DNA from: Ectocarpus siliculosus
Taxonomy: Eukaryota > Sar > Phaeophyceae > Ectocarpales > Ectocarpaceae
Assembly: GCA_000310025.1 (NCBI GenBank)
Contig: FN648499.1
Location: forward strand, 115,731-179,730
Direction of reading: 5' to 3'
DNA: 64,000 bases
Every line of letters starts with the position of its first letter. Position 1 is the stretch's first letter. The position numbers were made by a program, and so were the translations under genes. Shown here piece by piece: positions 52,501 to 61,655 of the stretch. The notes under the pieces are model-generated. The model was not told the DNA's origin and searched no databases. It saw only the letters and a program-made list of their open reading frames with translations.

Positions 52501-52724
52501 TCCCGAATGCGTTGAGCGCGAAGCTCTGACAAACGAGCGGCATCGGCAACAGGGTCAGCGGCACGAGCACCGTCCGAAGACAGCAGCAGCTGTGTGTCCT
52601 GACGGCCAGCTGCCGGGGACCCGAAGGTCGCTACGCGAGGCGGTGACACCGGCGAACGCGAACGTTCAGAATGCTCAGGGCTCGCTGAAGCGGAGTCCGA
52701 TGAGCCGACGCTAGATTGAGACAT
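49326..52724 (-). CDS. E1 Gag, large N-terminal ORF
   Basis: Open from the LTR edge. The first ATG is at 52724 (MSQSSVGSSDSASASPEHSE), so about 1130 codons. Very rich in Ser, Thr, Ala and Pro, with repeated PPLPTVSTxRxA units, a 12-bp minisatellite, and then a predicted coiled coil of about 130 residues (VREEELRLLRATRASNAKQI). A basic region follows. It enters the 57-bp repeat and goes out of frame at a G8 tract near 49486-49493, ending at 49326. Without that extra base it would continue into the 47570-49594 ORF. A 28-N gap lies inside. Confidence 0.8.
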   Translation of the reverse strand: MSQSSVGSSDSASASPEHSERSRSPVSPPRVATFGSPAAGRQDTQLLLSSDGARAADPVADAARLSELRAQRIRERFTSSASVDANPVGAVLKPPAPTPGTSVPASVSLGVQQQSVSTVAGDELSEFPREPHVDSNFPLAPSTVEHPALGTDIGFDHVAGPVVPRLSSRSASRSTLQFDYTVPAIPPFSSRSDRVQAAARAQRLRDRRASALVTSPLADSAASPTTVPVVSTTRAISIASGTLPTVAPSTPALSVDSTASDPVVSPTQAISFASDALASVVSTTRAVSTANVPVPAVSTAVGVFAPIPLAPPLPTVSTVRGAAALAAPPLRTVSTLRTAVTSAPPHAYHVPTTGAPVSAVSTAARVLLPIPLAPPLPTVSTAGDAIIPAAPPLRTVSTLRTVSSAPFPAPTTSTQNPVSAASAAVNTAVSMPVDTPLXXXXXXXXXXAMLAPASAPLAATSVVSAVPSAPTLSPYPYAVPPPPPMLSSSHERAATAEALHRLEIAERYNRHLHGLLSTMVTTTPAPKHDPTSSVRLSTPELQYSATGGGTRSAVTGRPAEPVQMVLPPAASATSATIAASAAPSASATIAASAAPSASATTAASAAPPASAATPASAVPPASATASAPASATASAPASATASATASATASATASATASATAPATAAPLSCPRWIPAALWDVMSADARSTAWTDAVRMASGAAVDADRAAARQAQDDLADAEFHQEVSVREEELRLLRATRASNAKQIIDLEALQKKCEQQRSQLAATLTADRRQEDALVEAGRKAGKRREQDLREREERSSRASGIGRRAASAPTTSAASSRTYAAAASTSPVTRSSSSRRGLIAFEPGDYRFTPAKLADVAQYQQFNFLPEDSQSVRDLATEVAIALPAAATIQAAVDVANASRPDLRDLAGRFLAGMRTANARATAPVVYPGCSGPPLEASYGFQQPAPGRVKQAQPSRESGPGSSGEESGWSSAGASRRPPAPSSSSVGGSRERKVAKRGGDGTRGSKNKSKTGSGSDTSLPRKPGRQRQVVPSLVDATSDARFFLRDDFDLPASAPPVSSETRVAFSNIPQASAPPCLFGNSCCVFEHATGFGPPCFFGNSCCVFEHATGFGPPRFFGNCCTSCFFYR
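49365..49560. repeat. 57-bp tandem repeat with G/C homopolymer
   Basis: Four units, each ending in a run of 7-8 G on the plus strand (tracts near 49370, 49428, 49486 and 49542). The third unit has one more base than the in-frame length, and this separates the two gag ORFs. E1 copy 1 has three units at 1585-1730, all of in-frame tract length. Confidence 0.85.
50736..50870. repeat. 12-bp minisatellite in E1 gag
   Basis: About ten tandem copies of GCCGTGGCCGAA and close variants, encoding Ala/Ser/Thr repeats on the minus strand. Confidence 0.9.
51384..51411. other. Assembly gap (28 N)
   Basis: Run of N inside the E1 gag ORF. The true sequence and frame across it are unknown. Confidence 0.98.
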
Positions 52725-52842
52725 ACCGATAAGCGAGGCAAAGCTAAGCTGTGGTTGGGGCGAAAGCGCAAAAAAACTGCAGCAGCAGTCTAAAGCACCA
52801 AACCGCGCCAAGACACAACCAAGCCAGACAACACCGTACGAA

Positions 52843-52860
52843 TAAGCCGACAACGCCAAG
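52843..52860 (-). promoter_or_regulatory. E1 primer-binding site
   Basis: Directly inside the 5' LTR the minus strand reads CTTGGCGTTGTCGGCTTA. The TGG matches a tRNA CCA end two bases from the LTR. The specific tRNA was not identified. Gypsy C has TTGGCGTCAGCTGG at the same place. Confidence 0.6.
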
Positions 52861-53128
52861 TGTAGTGGTATGCACGCGTGATGAAGTCTGGTTGACCCGT
52901 GAAGAAGAACTCACTTGTTGTTACTCTTGTAGAACAGCAGCAGCAGTAGCTGTTGCCTTGGGTATCGGTAGGAATGACACCAAGGGGCACAGGATCCTCT
53001 GCACAAGCAGGGGCTACTAGATCCTGTCCCCTGCTTTTTATCCTTCCGCGGAGAGTTACATCTCTCCGCGCCTTCTAGAAGGAACCAAGCTCTTCTATGT
53101 TCCGTCTACACATCTGAATCCTATAACA
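52861..53128 (-). repeat. 5' LTR of full-length E1
   Basis: 268 bp, identical by eye to 39001-39268. The hairpin is at 53047-53070. Confidence 0.95.
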
Positions 53129-53516
53129 CGGTTGAACAGCGGAAGAGGGTCCTGCGTGCTGCGCGCCACATCTTTATATATTCAATAATAGCGTTTGTTC
53201 TCTACAGTGACCATTATACATTGTACTCATGCGGCTGCTGCTGCGGTTGCTGCTGTTATGCTCGGAGTGTGCCGCAACGGTCGTACGGTTATCATAGTCA
53301 GGGTTGACAACAGTCTGCTCGTTTGTACAGCGGTAGCGGTGCGCATCTATCGCGACGGCAAGCGCATTGAGGTAATAGTTCGTCGTTCGTCCGTCGTGCT
53401 TCTAGTCTACACCGATAGTCGTGTTCTTCTTTGTTGCCACTTCATACCAGAAAATAAAGAAAGTCTCCACCAACTTACAGTATCGCCACAGGAGTTCGGA
53501 AACGGCAACTATTTTT
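53129..53516. repeat. Repeat R1 copy 2, right half
   Basis: Continues 38829-39000 after the E1 insertion and matches 3518-3880. It begins with the target duplication CGGTTGA. Confidence 0.85.
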
Positions 53517-55483
53517 AATTTGTCGTGTTTGTTGTTGCTGAGCGCACATCGGATGTTGCCCTTCCTTACACGTGTTCAAGCCTGCCTGCGGTGGGCCAGA
53601 GGGGTGAGAGTGGGTGTCTTCTCTAGAGTTCATGCCTTGTCGACTCGAGTCTCCCTTCCTTTAGTCTACCTCTCGCTCTTTGCTGCATTTTGGCCGTTAG
53701 GGTCCCCATGACGCCGAACGTAAATGGCAAGTGTTTTGCATCTTGCTGAGTAGGAGGCTACCCGTGTACCCGGTTGCTGTACGTGAGGCGATGGGCGCCG
53801 CCTCTTTCCGTCAAGCAATGCGCATGGCCCCTACGGTTCGCCGCACATGCAGCGCTGTTTGACACCTTCCAGCGGTTCAGAGCGACGACGATTTTTTTTA
53901 GACGGTAGGGCCCCAGAACTACGCGAACCGCGACTGTTTCATTGTTTTGGAGTCCCCCCAACCACCCAACCTACCCATGGATTTTGTTTTTCGTGTTTCC
54001 CTGCCGGCTAACTACCTAGGTTACTGCAGTGCAAATTTCATGGCGGTTCCGTAGGGGATTGCAAATCACGACCCCTCCCCGACTTTGAGTGTAGCTTCAA
54101 CCTCCTTCGGCGGATAAGACCGACGTGAAGCCATAGATTTTGTCTGTCTCCCCTTTCCATGTGGCCAGCCAATAACAGCAAGCCCCTCGAGAGTCACAAT
54201 AAAGAGGGTCCGCTTCGCCACCAAGCAAACAGTTTACGTTTCGATCCTTCTACAGCTGGATATGATGCTACCATGTATCGGCTCTAGCTGTGGTTGAGCT
54301 CGAGGGATAGGGTTCACGGCAGCATATTCTATGCGAGGAGTTAGCGCGTTCCTCGCGTAACGATGCGCATCTCCCACAGCAAGCGGAATGAAGTACGTAG
54401 TCATGACGGTATTTCTTGGGACTAAAAGTTCAAGTTCGCCCGGGCGTTCTTGTTCTTGCCGTTGAAAGAGACCAAACTTCTACCACAATACGTACCAGTC
54501 CGTGTAGTCTACCCGGGTACTGCATGTTGTGAGGTCGTGGGTGCTGCCCCTGCTGATTGCTGCGGTACATGGAAAGCTTCCGGTGGGTCAGACCGGCAAG
54601 GGGACCTTGTTTCTTCACTTATTTCTAAGCTCTGCTCTCCTCTACTTGTTTGTTTTCTGTCGCTGGCGGTCGCTCTTTTTTTATCGCCCTTCGTTGTTGC
54701 TTGCAAGAAACTGTGAGGATGTAAAATGGCTGAGTCTGGCTGTTTCTTTGGGTCCCCCGCCCACCCACGACCAACCTGTCGGTATGATCCGTGGTCTCCA
54801 TTGTTTTGAGCAGTAGTTACTTGTCTCCTACAGGACATGCGTTACTACTGCTGCCTCCGTCCATGGGTGGGGGCAACAGAAGAGCCCCGGGAACTGGTGG
54901 CCTTCTGACCTGTTCGCAGAGAGAGGTTCCTGCCACTACACTATACGACTCTTATAAAATGTCCATGACGGGGAACGCGTGTTTTGCCTTTTCTTTTTCT
55001 TTTTCTTTTTTCTTTTTCCCTCTCGCCCGTCCGGTTTTTTCGCTTCGGAGAGGAAACCTACTGTGAAAAGCGCATCTTCTGGGGTCCGCATTCATGTAGT
55101 CCCGGGTTCTTTCCCAGCGTGGGTAGAGCGCCTTCTGGTGTGGTCTCCTTTTCATTCGGGTGTGACGTGCGTACTACATGTATGTATGTCAACGAACGGA
55201 ACAGATCAACGATATGATTGGCGGCATTCTTTAAAGCATGGAGTCCCTCGGCACAAAAAACAGAATGCCCATGGGCGTAGTGAGAAGTGCCGGTCGAAGA
55301 CTGACGGTTTTTTCGGGTGCGCGTGAGGTTGCCTCTAATGTTTATATGTATATATACATATATATTTCTGAATAGGACACAACGAATGCATCTCTATCAT
55401 ATAAAAGAGTAAGAGACAGATAAGCAATGGATTCATAGCGTCAGAAGTAAAGGTTTTCTATTGCTTCATTGTCCAGTCTATGG
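53517..55483. other. No gene supported; diverged R1 fragment at 54020-54220
   Basis: Only short, conflicting ORFs. The R1-like part shares AGTGCAAAT, GATTGCAAATCACGA and AAAGAGGGTCC words with R1. A long TTC/TTT pyrimidine tract lies at 54985-55020. Confidence 0.4.
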
Positions 55484-56600
55484 TTACGAACTCGCACAGC
55501 GTATTGAAGCGAGCGGAGGGTTAGGGACTAATCTGTCGTTTACTTGCGGACCCTTGTTCGGGTCATTTTTATTTTCGTGGGACTTTTTTGGGTAAGTTAG
55601 CCTGTGACCACGGCGGCGGGAATCGCCCGCGTTAAGTGTCAGGGTTAGGTACATATAATAGTACGGACAGACGAAGAAGGTACTGGGTAGAGAGAGCAGA
55701 ACGAACGGGACTGTAATTAATTGTGAAGACAACAACAACGGCACTGCTGGGTTCGTCCATGGATAGTTTTTGCAGCAATTATGAAGTATTATGGTATGGA
55801 ACGACTTCTTCATGGATAGGTAATGAGAGGTTTCAATTCAACCACCAAATCAATGCAATTACTTGTACTGGAGTATGGAGGGTGCTCCTTGTTCTTCTGC
55901 ATGGCATGTACCGGCAGTAGGTGACATAGAATATCGCATCATCGATATTCGCAGGTAATAATGTTAGTCCACGACGACGAGGATGTGAAACGATAGGTTT
56001 GTTTCGGAAATTGAAAGCTATCGATGCAAACGCCGCCCGGCCACGCTTTCTGCTGTGGAGTATAATCGAGCTTTGAAAAAAAAAAAAAAAATGTTGAGGG
56101 GGTGTGACATGTTGTGTCATCTACTCTGTGTACATACCTCTTTGTCGTGCTCGGTGGGCGAGCGTGTCGCGGTGTGCGCCCTCTACTATTTTAACCGCTA
56201 AAAAACTGGAAAGCTTCAGACAGGCAACGCGACGATCCTCGTCGAGTTGCTATCACAATAGATATTATGTACACCGTCACGGTTTTTCTGGTACGCCACG
56301 AAGACAGAAACAAACCAACGAGAGCACTTACTCATGAAGGCCTCGTAGCCGAGATCCACGGGCTCCCATAATGCGCTCGTGCGCGCTCGTGTTGTTGAGG
56401 TTCGACGATGGCGAAGCTCCAGCCGTAAAGCCTCCTACCGCGCCTCCGGTTGCCCTGCCCCCCTGAACTGCGCCTCCCGGAGATTCGATGATGAGCTGCC
56501 GTCGCCGACGATAAGTGGCGAAAGCGGCCTTGATCTGTGATGCACGTTTTAGGCAAAATAACCGAGGACGGGACATGAGGGATATGTTGTAAGACAGCAT
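55484..56600 (-). CDS. Candidate three-exon host gene, about 202 aa
   Basis: Exon 1 is 56332-56600 (ATG at 56600), exon 2 is 55912-56052 and exon 3 is 55484-55682 with a TAA stop. Introns of 279 and 229 bp have donors CATGA/GTAAGT and TGCCG/GTACAT. The acceptors are TATACTCCACAG and CTCTCTACCCAG. All phases agree and the joined frame is open. Exon 1 is basic (FATYRRRRQLIIESPGG) then Gly/Ala-rich; a basic, hydrophobic N-terminus could be an organelle signal. Exon 3 is low complexity, so the last part is least certain. No family recognised. A MITE ends 37 bp upstream of the ATG. Confidence 0.5.
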
Positions 56601-56636
56601 GTTATAAAGTGACACTGAAAGACGTCAAAGGACAAA

Positions 56637-57069
56637 GGGAAAACGACACAACAGGGTATACCCTGGTCGAAAAGCGACACACCTGGGTACACAGTCATTA
56701 ACAGCAGTAAATGCACTCTTATCATTGGTCAGCGCCCAATTTCACCCCGGTACGTCCGAAAAGGCACAGGGTATACCCTGCCATGGCTACTTTTCTCAAC
56801 AACTGAACCCTGTTTTCGGAAATAAATGTACCCTGACCTGACGGGAAATGAGACCCTTTCATCAATTAATTCCCCCGCAGGAATCTTCCCAACTCCTTTT
56901 CTCCTCCACCGATGGGATACCAAAAAGTAGTCACGGTAGGGTATACCCTGCGCCTTTTCGGACGTACCGGGGTGAAATTGAGCGCTGATGAGTGCATTTA
57001 CTGCTGTTAATGACTGTACCCAGATGTGTCGCTTTTCGACCAGGGTATACCCTGTTGTGTCGTTTTCCC
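56637..57069. mobile_element. MITE-like foldback element with long inverted repeats
   Basis: 433 bp with terminal inverted repeats of about 135-140 bp (56637-56777 and 56936-57069). They start GGGAAAACGACACAAC and are nearly identical. The perfect palindrome AGGGTATACCCT occurs four times (near 56655, 56768, 56939 and 57041). No coding capacity, and no clear target duplication beyond A-rich flanks. Confidence 0.85.
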
Positions 57070-57958
57070 AAAAAAAACATGTGGAGTGGAGCACCTGCGG
57101 AAGGTGTCGAAACAAGATTTGAAAAGTTGGTCTGTCAAATTGCCAAATACCCTTCCTTTCTGACCATACGTACGTTCGGAGTTAGCCGCGTTTTGTACGT
57201 GTTGGAGGTGGATATATTATCGCTTTCGGGGTTGTTTGGAGATATTTTACGGCGTACGGAACGAGAACGTCATGAAGATTGTTTGAGGCCGACCCTTGGC
57301 CGACCACATGACCATTAATTGAACATACATGCGTAAATTCATTTATGCATGTAGTAGTGCCGATAAGAAAAATGGCATGTGCTTTTCATCTCTATTTTGT
57401 CACAAGAGGGTGACAGCCAGGCAATTCGGTAAAATTTACGGGGGTCTGACAGGTAAAATATATTAAGCACAGGTTGCCTCCCGAGAGTACGCAGATATGG
57501 CTACTGTAGGGAGCAATACAGAAAAATGCACTCATTCAGTTTGTGGCACAGCTTGATCCAACGTCACGGCATATCACAGCTATTAAAATGTTGGAGAAAT
57601 GAATTGACTGCTGTCTCGAGGCACCTCGCGGGTTGCACTACAGGTCGAGGTTTATGCAATGAGTGTCAGGGTCGGCTAAGGGCATGATGGGGTCGACTCA
57701 TGCAAACAATTACAAATCGAACAACGAAAGAGGGGGTCCCGGGTAGTAACTACAAGTTGTTGGTGTGTTAATACTCAAAAACACAGCACAGACAGGACTC
57801 GGGTGGCCGTTTGCTTTTTTCTAATGCTTGTGCTGTTTTCACATGTGTGAGTCAACGGGCGGAAACAGGGTGCAAACACCACACACTTGATACTACTTCA
57901 CCTACCTGCTGTGCTGGTGTGAGAGCTGTGGTTACGTTCACTTTGACATACAGGTTAC
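57070..57958. other. No gene seen
   Basis: Short ORFs only on both strands. Confidence 0.35.
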
Positions 57959-58088
57959 CCTCCCAACCCCCTCCCCCGTCCACATCTCGTCGTCGTACAT
58001 TCCCCCCGCATACTTCAGTAGTGCTGAACCCACTGTTTCCTCCTCTTCCAGCGAAACAGCAGGACACCAGTCAGGCAGGACTCGTCGC
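57959..58088 (-). CDS. Candidate internal host exon
   Basis: 130 bp after an acceptor TTTGGTGCGCTAG, ending at donor GGGAGG/GTAACC. It reads PAVSLEEEETVGSALLKYAG, then GMYDDEMWTGEGVGR. One frame is open throughout. A foldback element lies just upstream. Neighbouring exons were not found. Confidence 0.35.
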
Positions 58089-58103
58089 CTAGCGCACCAA
58101 ACG

Positions 58104-58393
58104 TCACCATCGCACCACTTCGAGCGTGTGCTCCATTGTTGTGTCATATAGCGTGACAGTTGTGTGAGGCATGGGTGCTGTGTGTGGCGAGAGCATCGTG
58201 GCGATGTGAAATCCGGTTTGGCTTTTTCGCCTGCCGATGCGACCGATGCGGCCCTCGTACCCGGGCCAAAACATAAAATGTCGGATTCCACGCCGCCACT
58301 GAGGTCTTCCCACACGCAGCACCCATGGGTAACACAACTGCCACGCTGTATGACACCACAATGGAGCACAAGCTCGAAGCGGTGCGATGGCGA
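58104..58393. mobile_element. Second foldback element
   Basis: About 290 bp with inverted arms of about 85 bp (58104-58190 and 58310-58393). Shared words include CATCGCACC, TGCTCCATTGT and CATGGGTGCTG. The two arms differ at several positions. Unrelated in sequence to the MITE at 56637. Confidence 0.75.
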
Positions 58394-59161
58394 TCGGCGT
58401 CCTGGTTTTCGAGAACTAATGTGCTGCTGTGCTCACATACCTGGCAGTTGAGCTCGGCGGTCAAAAAAATACATGCGCGACAGCAATACATAGCCTCATG
58501 ACACCACAGAGAATCCAGCGGCATCCAAAACAGATGCTGTCGCCCGCTGTGCGTGTGTGTCGCGTGTGATGCGTACGCTGTCTGCTGTGCGTGTGCTGAC
58601 AACGGGCGTGTGTTATCTGCTGCAATCCGCTGTGTCCCAAGGAAAAACAAAAGGTGCATCTGCTGACCCCTGCAGGGTAAAATCAAGTCAGTTGTCTACA
58701 AGCTAGATTAGGCGAACGGACTGTACAAACTCTTTCTTCTGGAAGGAGCATATCTTGCACTGTCTCCTCTGGCAATATTGGAAATATCGCTTTGCTTGGA
58801 TACCTAAATGACGTGAATTTTCAAGAGTAACCCATGAACACGGCAAAGCGGTACAGGGAATGTAGAAGAGGGCTCACCGTCTTCTGAACCGATTCCTCTG
58901 ATCCACGCGAGATTCCTGGCGTCCACGCAAAAGGGTTGTTTCACCTGACGGGAACGACATCGGCATCAGCATCAGCATCTTTTCAGTCACTCGCCGTAGG
59001 TCGGGTCGGTGTGTTGGGCGAGTAAGTTTGCCCAAACACTCGGTAGAACGACGAGAACGGCAACTGGGTGTCCAATAGTGACTTCAGTTAGGTCAGGGGG
59101 GGGGCTCTCTGCAACATGGGCCCTAAGCGTAACTTGACATGCCCAACGGCTAAATAAACGT
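58394..59161. other. No firm gene
   Basis: A good minus-strand acceptor (TTGATTTTACCCTGCAG) occurs near 58670, but no exon could be fixed. Confidence 0.3.
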
Positions 59162-59408
59162 CTAGCCAAGGCTATGAAATACCGGCGAAACACTAGCAGC
59201 ATCCGTACCGCTCGACTGCGGCGAAGACGTCAACCAAACAAGACAGTCAACCCAACCCTCGTCTAGCCGAGCACTGTCGTTTGAGCACTATCAACACTTC
59301 GCACCTCTTCGGTTACAACTGCTTCTCCTCCACTTACTTGATATAGTGTGCGGTAAGGATCTCCTCCCCATAAGTAAGCCACGCATTCCAACGCCAGGCC
59401 TGCGGTCC
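59162..59408 (-). CDS. Candidate host gene, last two exons
   Basis: Exon 59338-59408 reads TAGLALECVAYLWGGDPYRT then LYQ and ends at a strong donor CAA/GTAAGT. A 122-bp intron ends CGTCTTCGCCGCAG. The last exon 59162-59215 reads SSGTDAASVSPVFHSLG and a TAG. Phase 0 agrees. Upstream exons are unclear; a possible one starts MFRPWLVSGL near 59555. No family recognised. Confidence 0.45.
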
Positions 59409-60297
59409 CTGCGTCGCCGCAGCCGGGCAAACACCAGCAACAGCGGGAGGACCACATGCAGAAGGTGAAACAGACATGGAATCAGCCAGGGTTTTATATT
59501 GTACACTCACATCAAGCCTGACACCAGCCATGGGCGAAACATGTCCGTCTTGTAAATAGTCTCACTTTGGGTAATGGGGTTGGTTGTGCTGCCCCTACTT
59601 CTTCACACACCAGGTAATACATGCCGGATCCGGTGTGCGAGCTGAGTCGAACGCGTAGGAAGTGTATCTTCACCTGCTGCGGAGGAGTTTGATTTATTTG
59701 CTTGAGTATATCTCAAAGACTATAGTCTAGGGGGGGCAGCCTTTCCCTCACCGTGGTGGAAGGTAGACCGTGAATACAATGAATGGTAGACGGCAGACAC
59801 ATATGCTTCTTGGGCAACATCAAGGTGCCGCGTTGAAAAAGGATCGAAGCGGAAAAAGCACCACGCATATGGACGGGCGGCGTCCGGCTTCTCCACGGCG
59901 AACGCTATTTAGGGAACTCATCGTTCAGCAACCTTCTGCGGCCAGCATTCGTCAACGCATCGCTTAATGATGCATGTGTTCTTCGCAATCTCAAACGCCA
60001 AGGTTTGAACCATCGATTCCCATCGATAACCCCAAACCAAGAACAAAAATATGGACCTTCATCGTATTTGGGGAGGAAATGTTCCCACGGAAGAAGATTG
60101 GGGGGGGGCGTACAACTAAGTACGGGAGGAGTGGAAAACAAGCACGCGCCTAAACGTGCACGAAGTGTGGACCTACGGATGCTGTTCGCAAAAAACCACC
60201 GCCAATTTTTCAGATACCTACTTTCTGATACGACCTCCAGTTACGTCATCAAAACTAGCCCTCACCCTAACACGAACAACGTGCCTTTAATTTGTCT

Positions 60298-60758
60298 TCA
60301 TCGCTCCCTGTCGACCTTCAACAGAATGCCGCCGCTTACGACCGAACCCGTTCCGACGATAAAAAGCACGAGGGCGCTACCAAAGCCAATCACTAACCCT
60401 TCTGCCACACCACTGCTTAAACAACTATTTTTCCGATGCGCCCCTACTTCAACCTCGCACGCGGAGCAGGGGTCGTCCTTGCTTCCGCCCTTCAAACCCC
60501 CGTGCAGAGATTGCCAGTAAATGCATCGCCTAATTCTGCAACCCCAAAAAACGAGACTAGTGTACTCCTGCAACAAGCGTGATCCAGCCTCCCTTGAACT
60601 GGGAAACGGTCTTCAATCTCGCACCTCGCCCAGACGCTTCCCGCAGACGCGGCCTCAAAGATTTCGCGTAGCCTCTTTCCACGTGTATCCCCCAACCACA
60701 ATTCGAAGCGGCGGCCAAAGCGACGCCAGCCCTGGCCATGAAGCTGGCCTGTAGACAT
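60298..60758 (-). CDS. Small putative membrane protein gene (copy 2)
   Basis: Exon 60625-60758 (ATG at 60758) ends GGCGAG/GTGCGAG. An 89-bp intron ends TTTTTTGGGGTTGCAG. Exon 60298-60535 runs to TGA. Phases agree and give about 123 residues. Exon 2 has a Cys motif DPCSACE and a hydrophobic segment (LVIGFGSALVLFIVGTGSVV) likely to span the membrane. The intron position is shared with copy 1. An alternative frame from 60838 gives a hydrophobic N-terminus like copy 1, so the start is uncertain. Unknown family. Confidence 0.4.
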
Positions 60759-60865
60759 TGTGGCAGAATGATTAGAATAGACGAAGGGCAAAGATTGACC
60801 GCATGGTAAAAAACATCAGCCCGAAGCAGGGCGATCATGTGGGACTACACAGGAGTACACAGGAC

Positions 60866-61510
60866 AAACCCTCATCACACAGCGAGCTTACAGAAACGCT
60901 GACACCCAGTCACACGTGTACAGTGTTCGCTAATTCTACGCAAAGAAAAGTGATCCGGCCGGTATTCGAACTTCGTGCGGGAATCCTTTAATCGTTGTGA
61001 TTGAGCGTAGAGATCTCCGGGGACGGACCCCTCGCCAGACGCTGCGGCTCTGTCAATGGTAATTCTACGCAAAGAAAAGTGATCCGGCCGGTATTCGAAC
61101 TTCGTGCGGGAATCCTTTAATCACGGAACTAGACCATCCGGCTAGTCAGCGCTGACTCAGTGGTCTAATGGTCAAAGCGTTCTTACACAAGGTTCCACGC
61201 ACGGGTTCGAATCCCAATCGGTCCACTTACACAAGAACCGCCATTTGTTTACCAAACAGCGGCGTCTGGCGAGGGGTCCGTCCCCGGAGATCTCTACGCT
61301 CAATCCCAGTGATTAAGCTTCTAACAGCCTCAAGCCCATGTGATCCGGCCGGGTGCTAACGAGCTCAGCGCATATCTTTTAATCGCGGAACTAGACCATC
61401 CGACTAAGTCAGCGCTGACTAGCCGGATGGTCTAGTTCCGCGATTAAAACCCTCATCACACAGCGAGCTTACAGAAACGCTGACACCCAGTCACACGTGT
61501 ACAGTTTTCG
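60866..61510. repeat. Mosaic of tRNA-like and palindromic repeats flanked by a 64-bp direct repeat
   Basis: The flanks 60866-60929 and 61447-61510 are the same 64-bp host sequence with one mismatch. Inside lie a 64-bp direct repeat (60930-60994 and 61059-61122), an inverted repeat (61001-61041 with 61266-61306) and a 71-bp near-perfect palindrome (61378-61448). A tRNA-like segment is at 61154-61226. Confidence 0.8.
61154..61226 (+). pseudogene. tRNA-like sequence with pol III A and B boxes
   Basis: TGGTCTAATGG (61161) fits the A-box consensus. GGTTCGAATCC (61204) is a perfect B box, with tRNA-like spacing of 43 bp. The acceptor, anticodon and T stems do not pair well, so this is a tRNA-derived relic or SINE head rather than a working tRNA. 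Confidence 0.45.
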
Positions 61511-61655
61511 TTCATGGTGCGAATTAGCCCCTCGAACGCGGTCGGTCATGTTGCGCTCCGTATACACTCTCGAACCTCGAACGCCGTCGAAAAAATTACA
61601 CCCCATACATTTACATCCTCAAACGCAAGCGGACCGATAGAGTGTGTGGGTCTCT

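Larger units (their letters stand above)
39001..53128 (-). mobile_element. Ty3/gypsy element E1, full length, recent insertion
   Basis: A 14.1-kb minus-strand element with identical 268-bp LTRs and a 6-7-bp target duplication. It has two large gag frames and a 2292-codon pol frame in the order NADAR-like domain, protease, RT, RNase H, integrase, chromodomain, Tudor-like module. Size and the large serine/alanine-rich gag are unusual for gypsy elements. The identical LTRs indicate very recent insertion. Confidence 0.95.

Noticed and set aside
52725-52859. Gag start at the first codon of the long ORF
   Set aside because: That codon is TTG in the primer-binding site. The first ATG is at 52724.
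55600-55660. Telomere-like TTAGGG words
   Set aside because: Only isolated GGTTAG words, with no tandem array.
61154-61226. Functional tRNA gene
   Set aside because: A and B boxes are good, but the acceptor, anticodon and T stems do not pair.
60930-61448. CRISPR-like array
   Set aside because: The repeats are few, unequal, inverted as well as direct, and without regular spacers.
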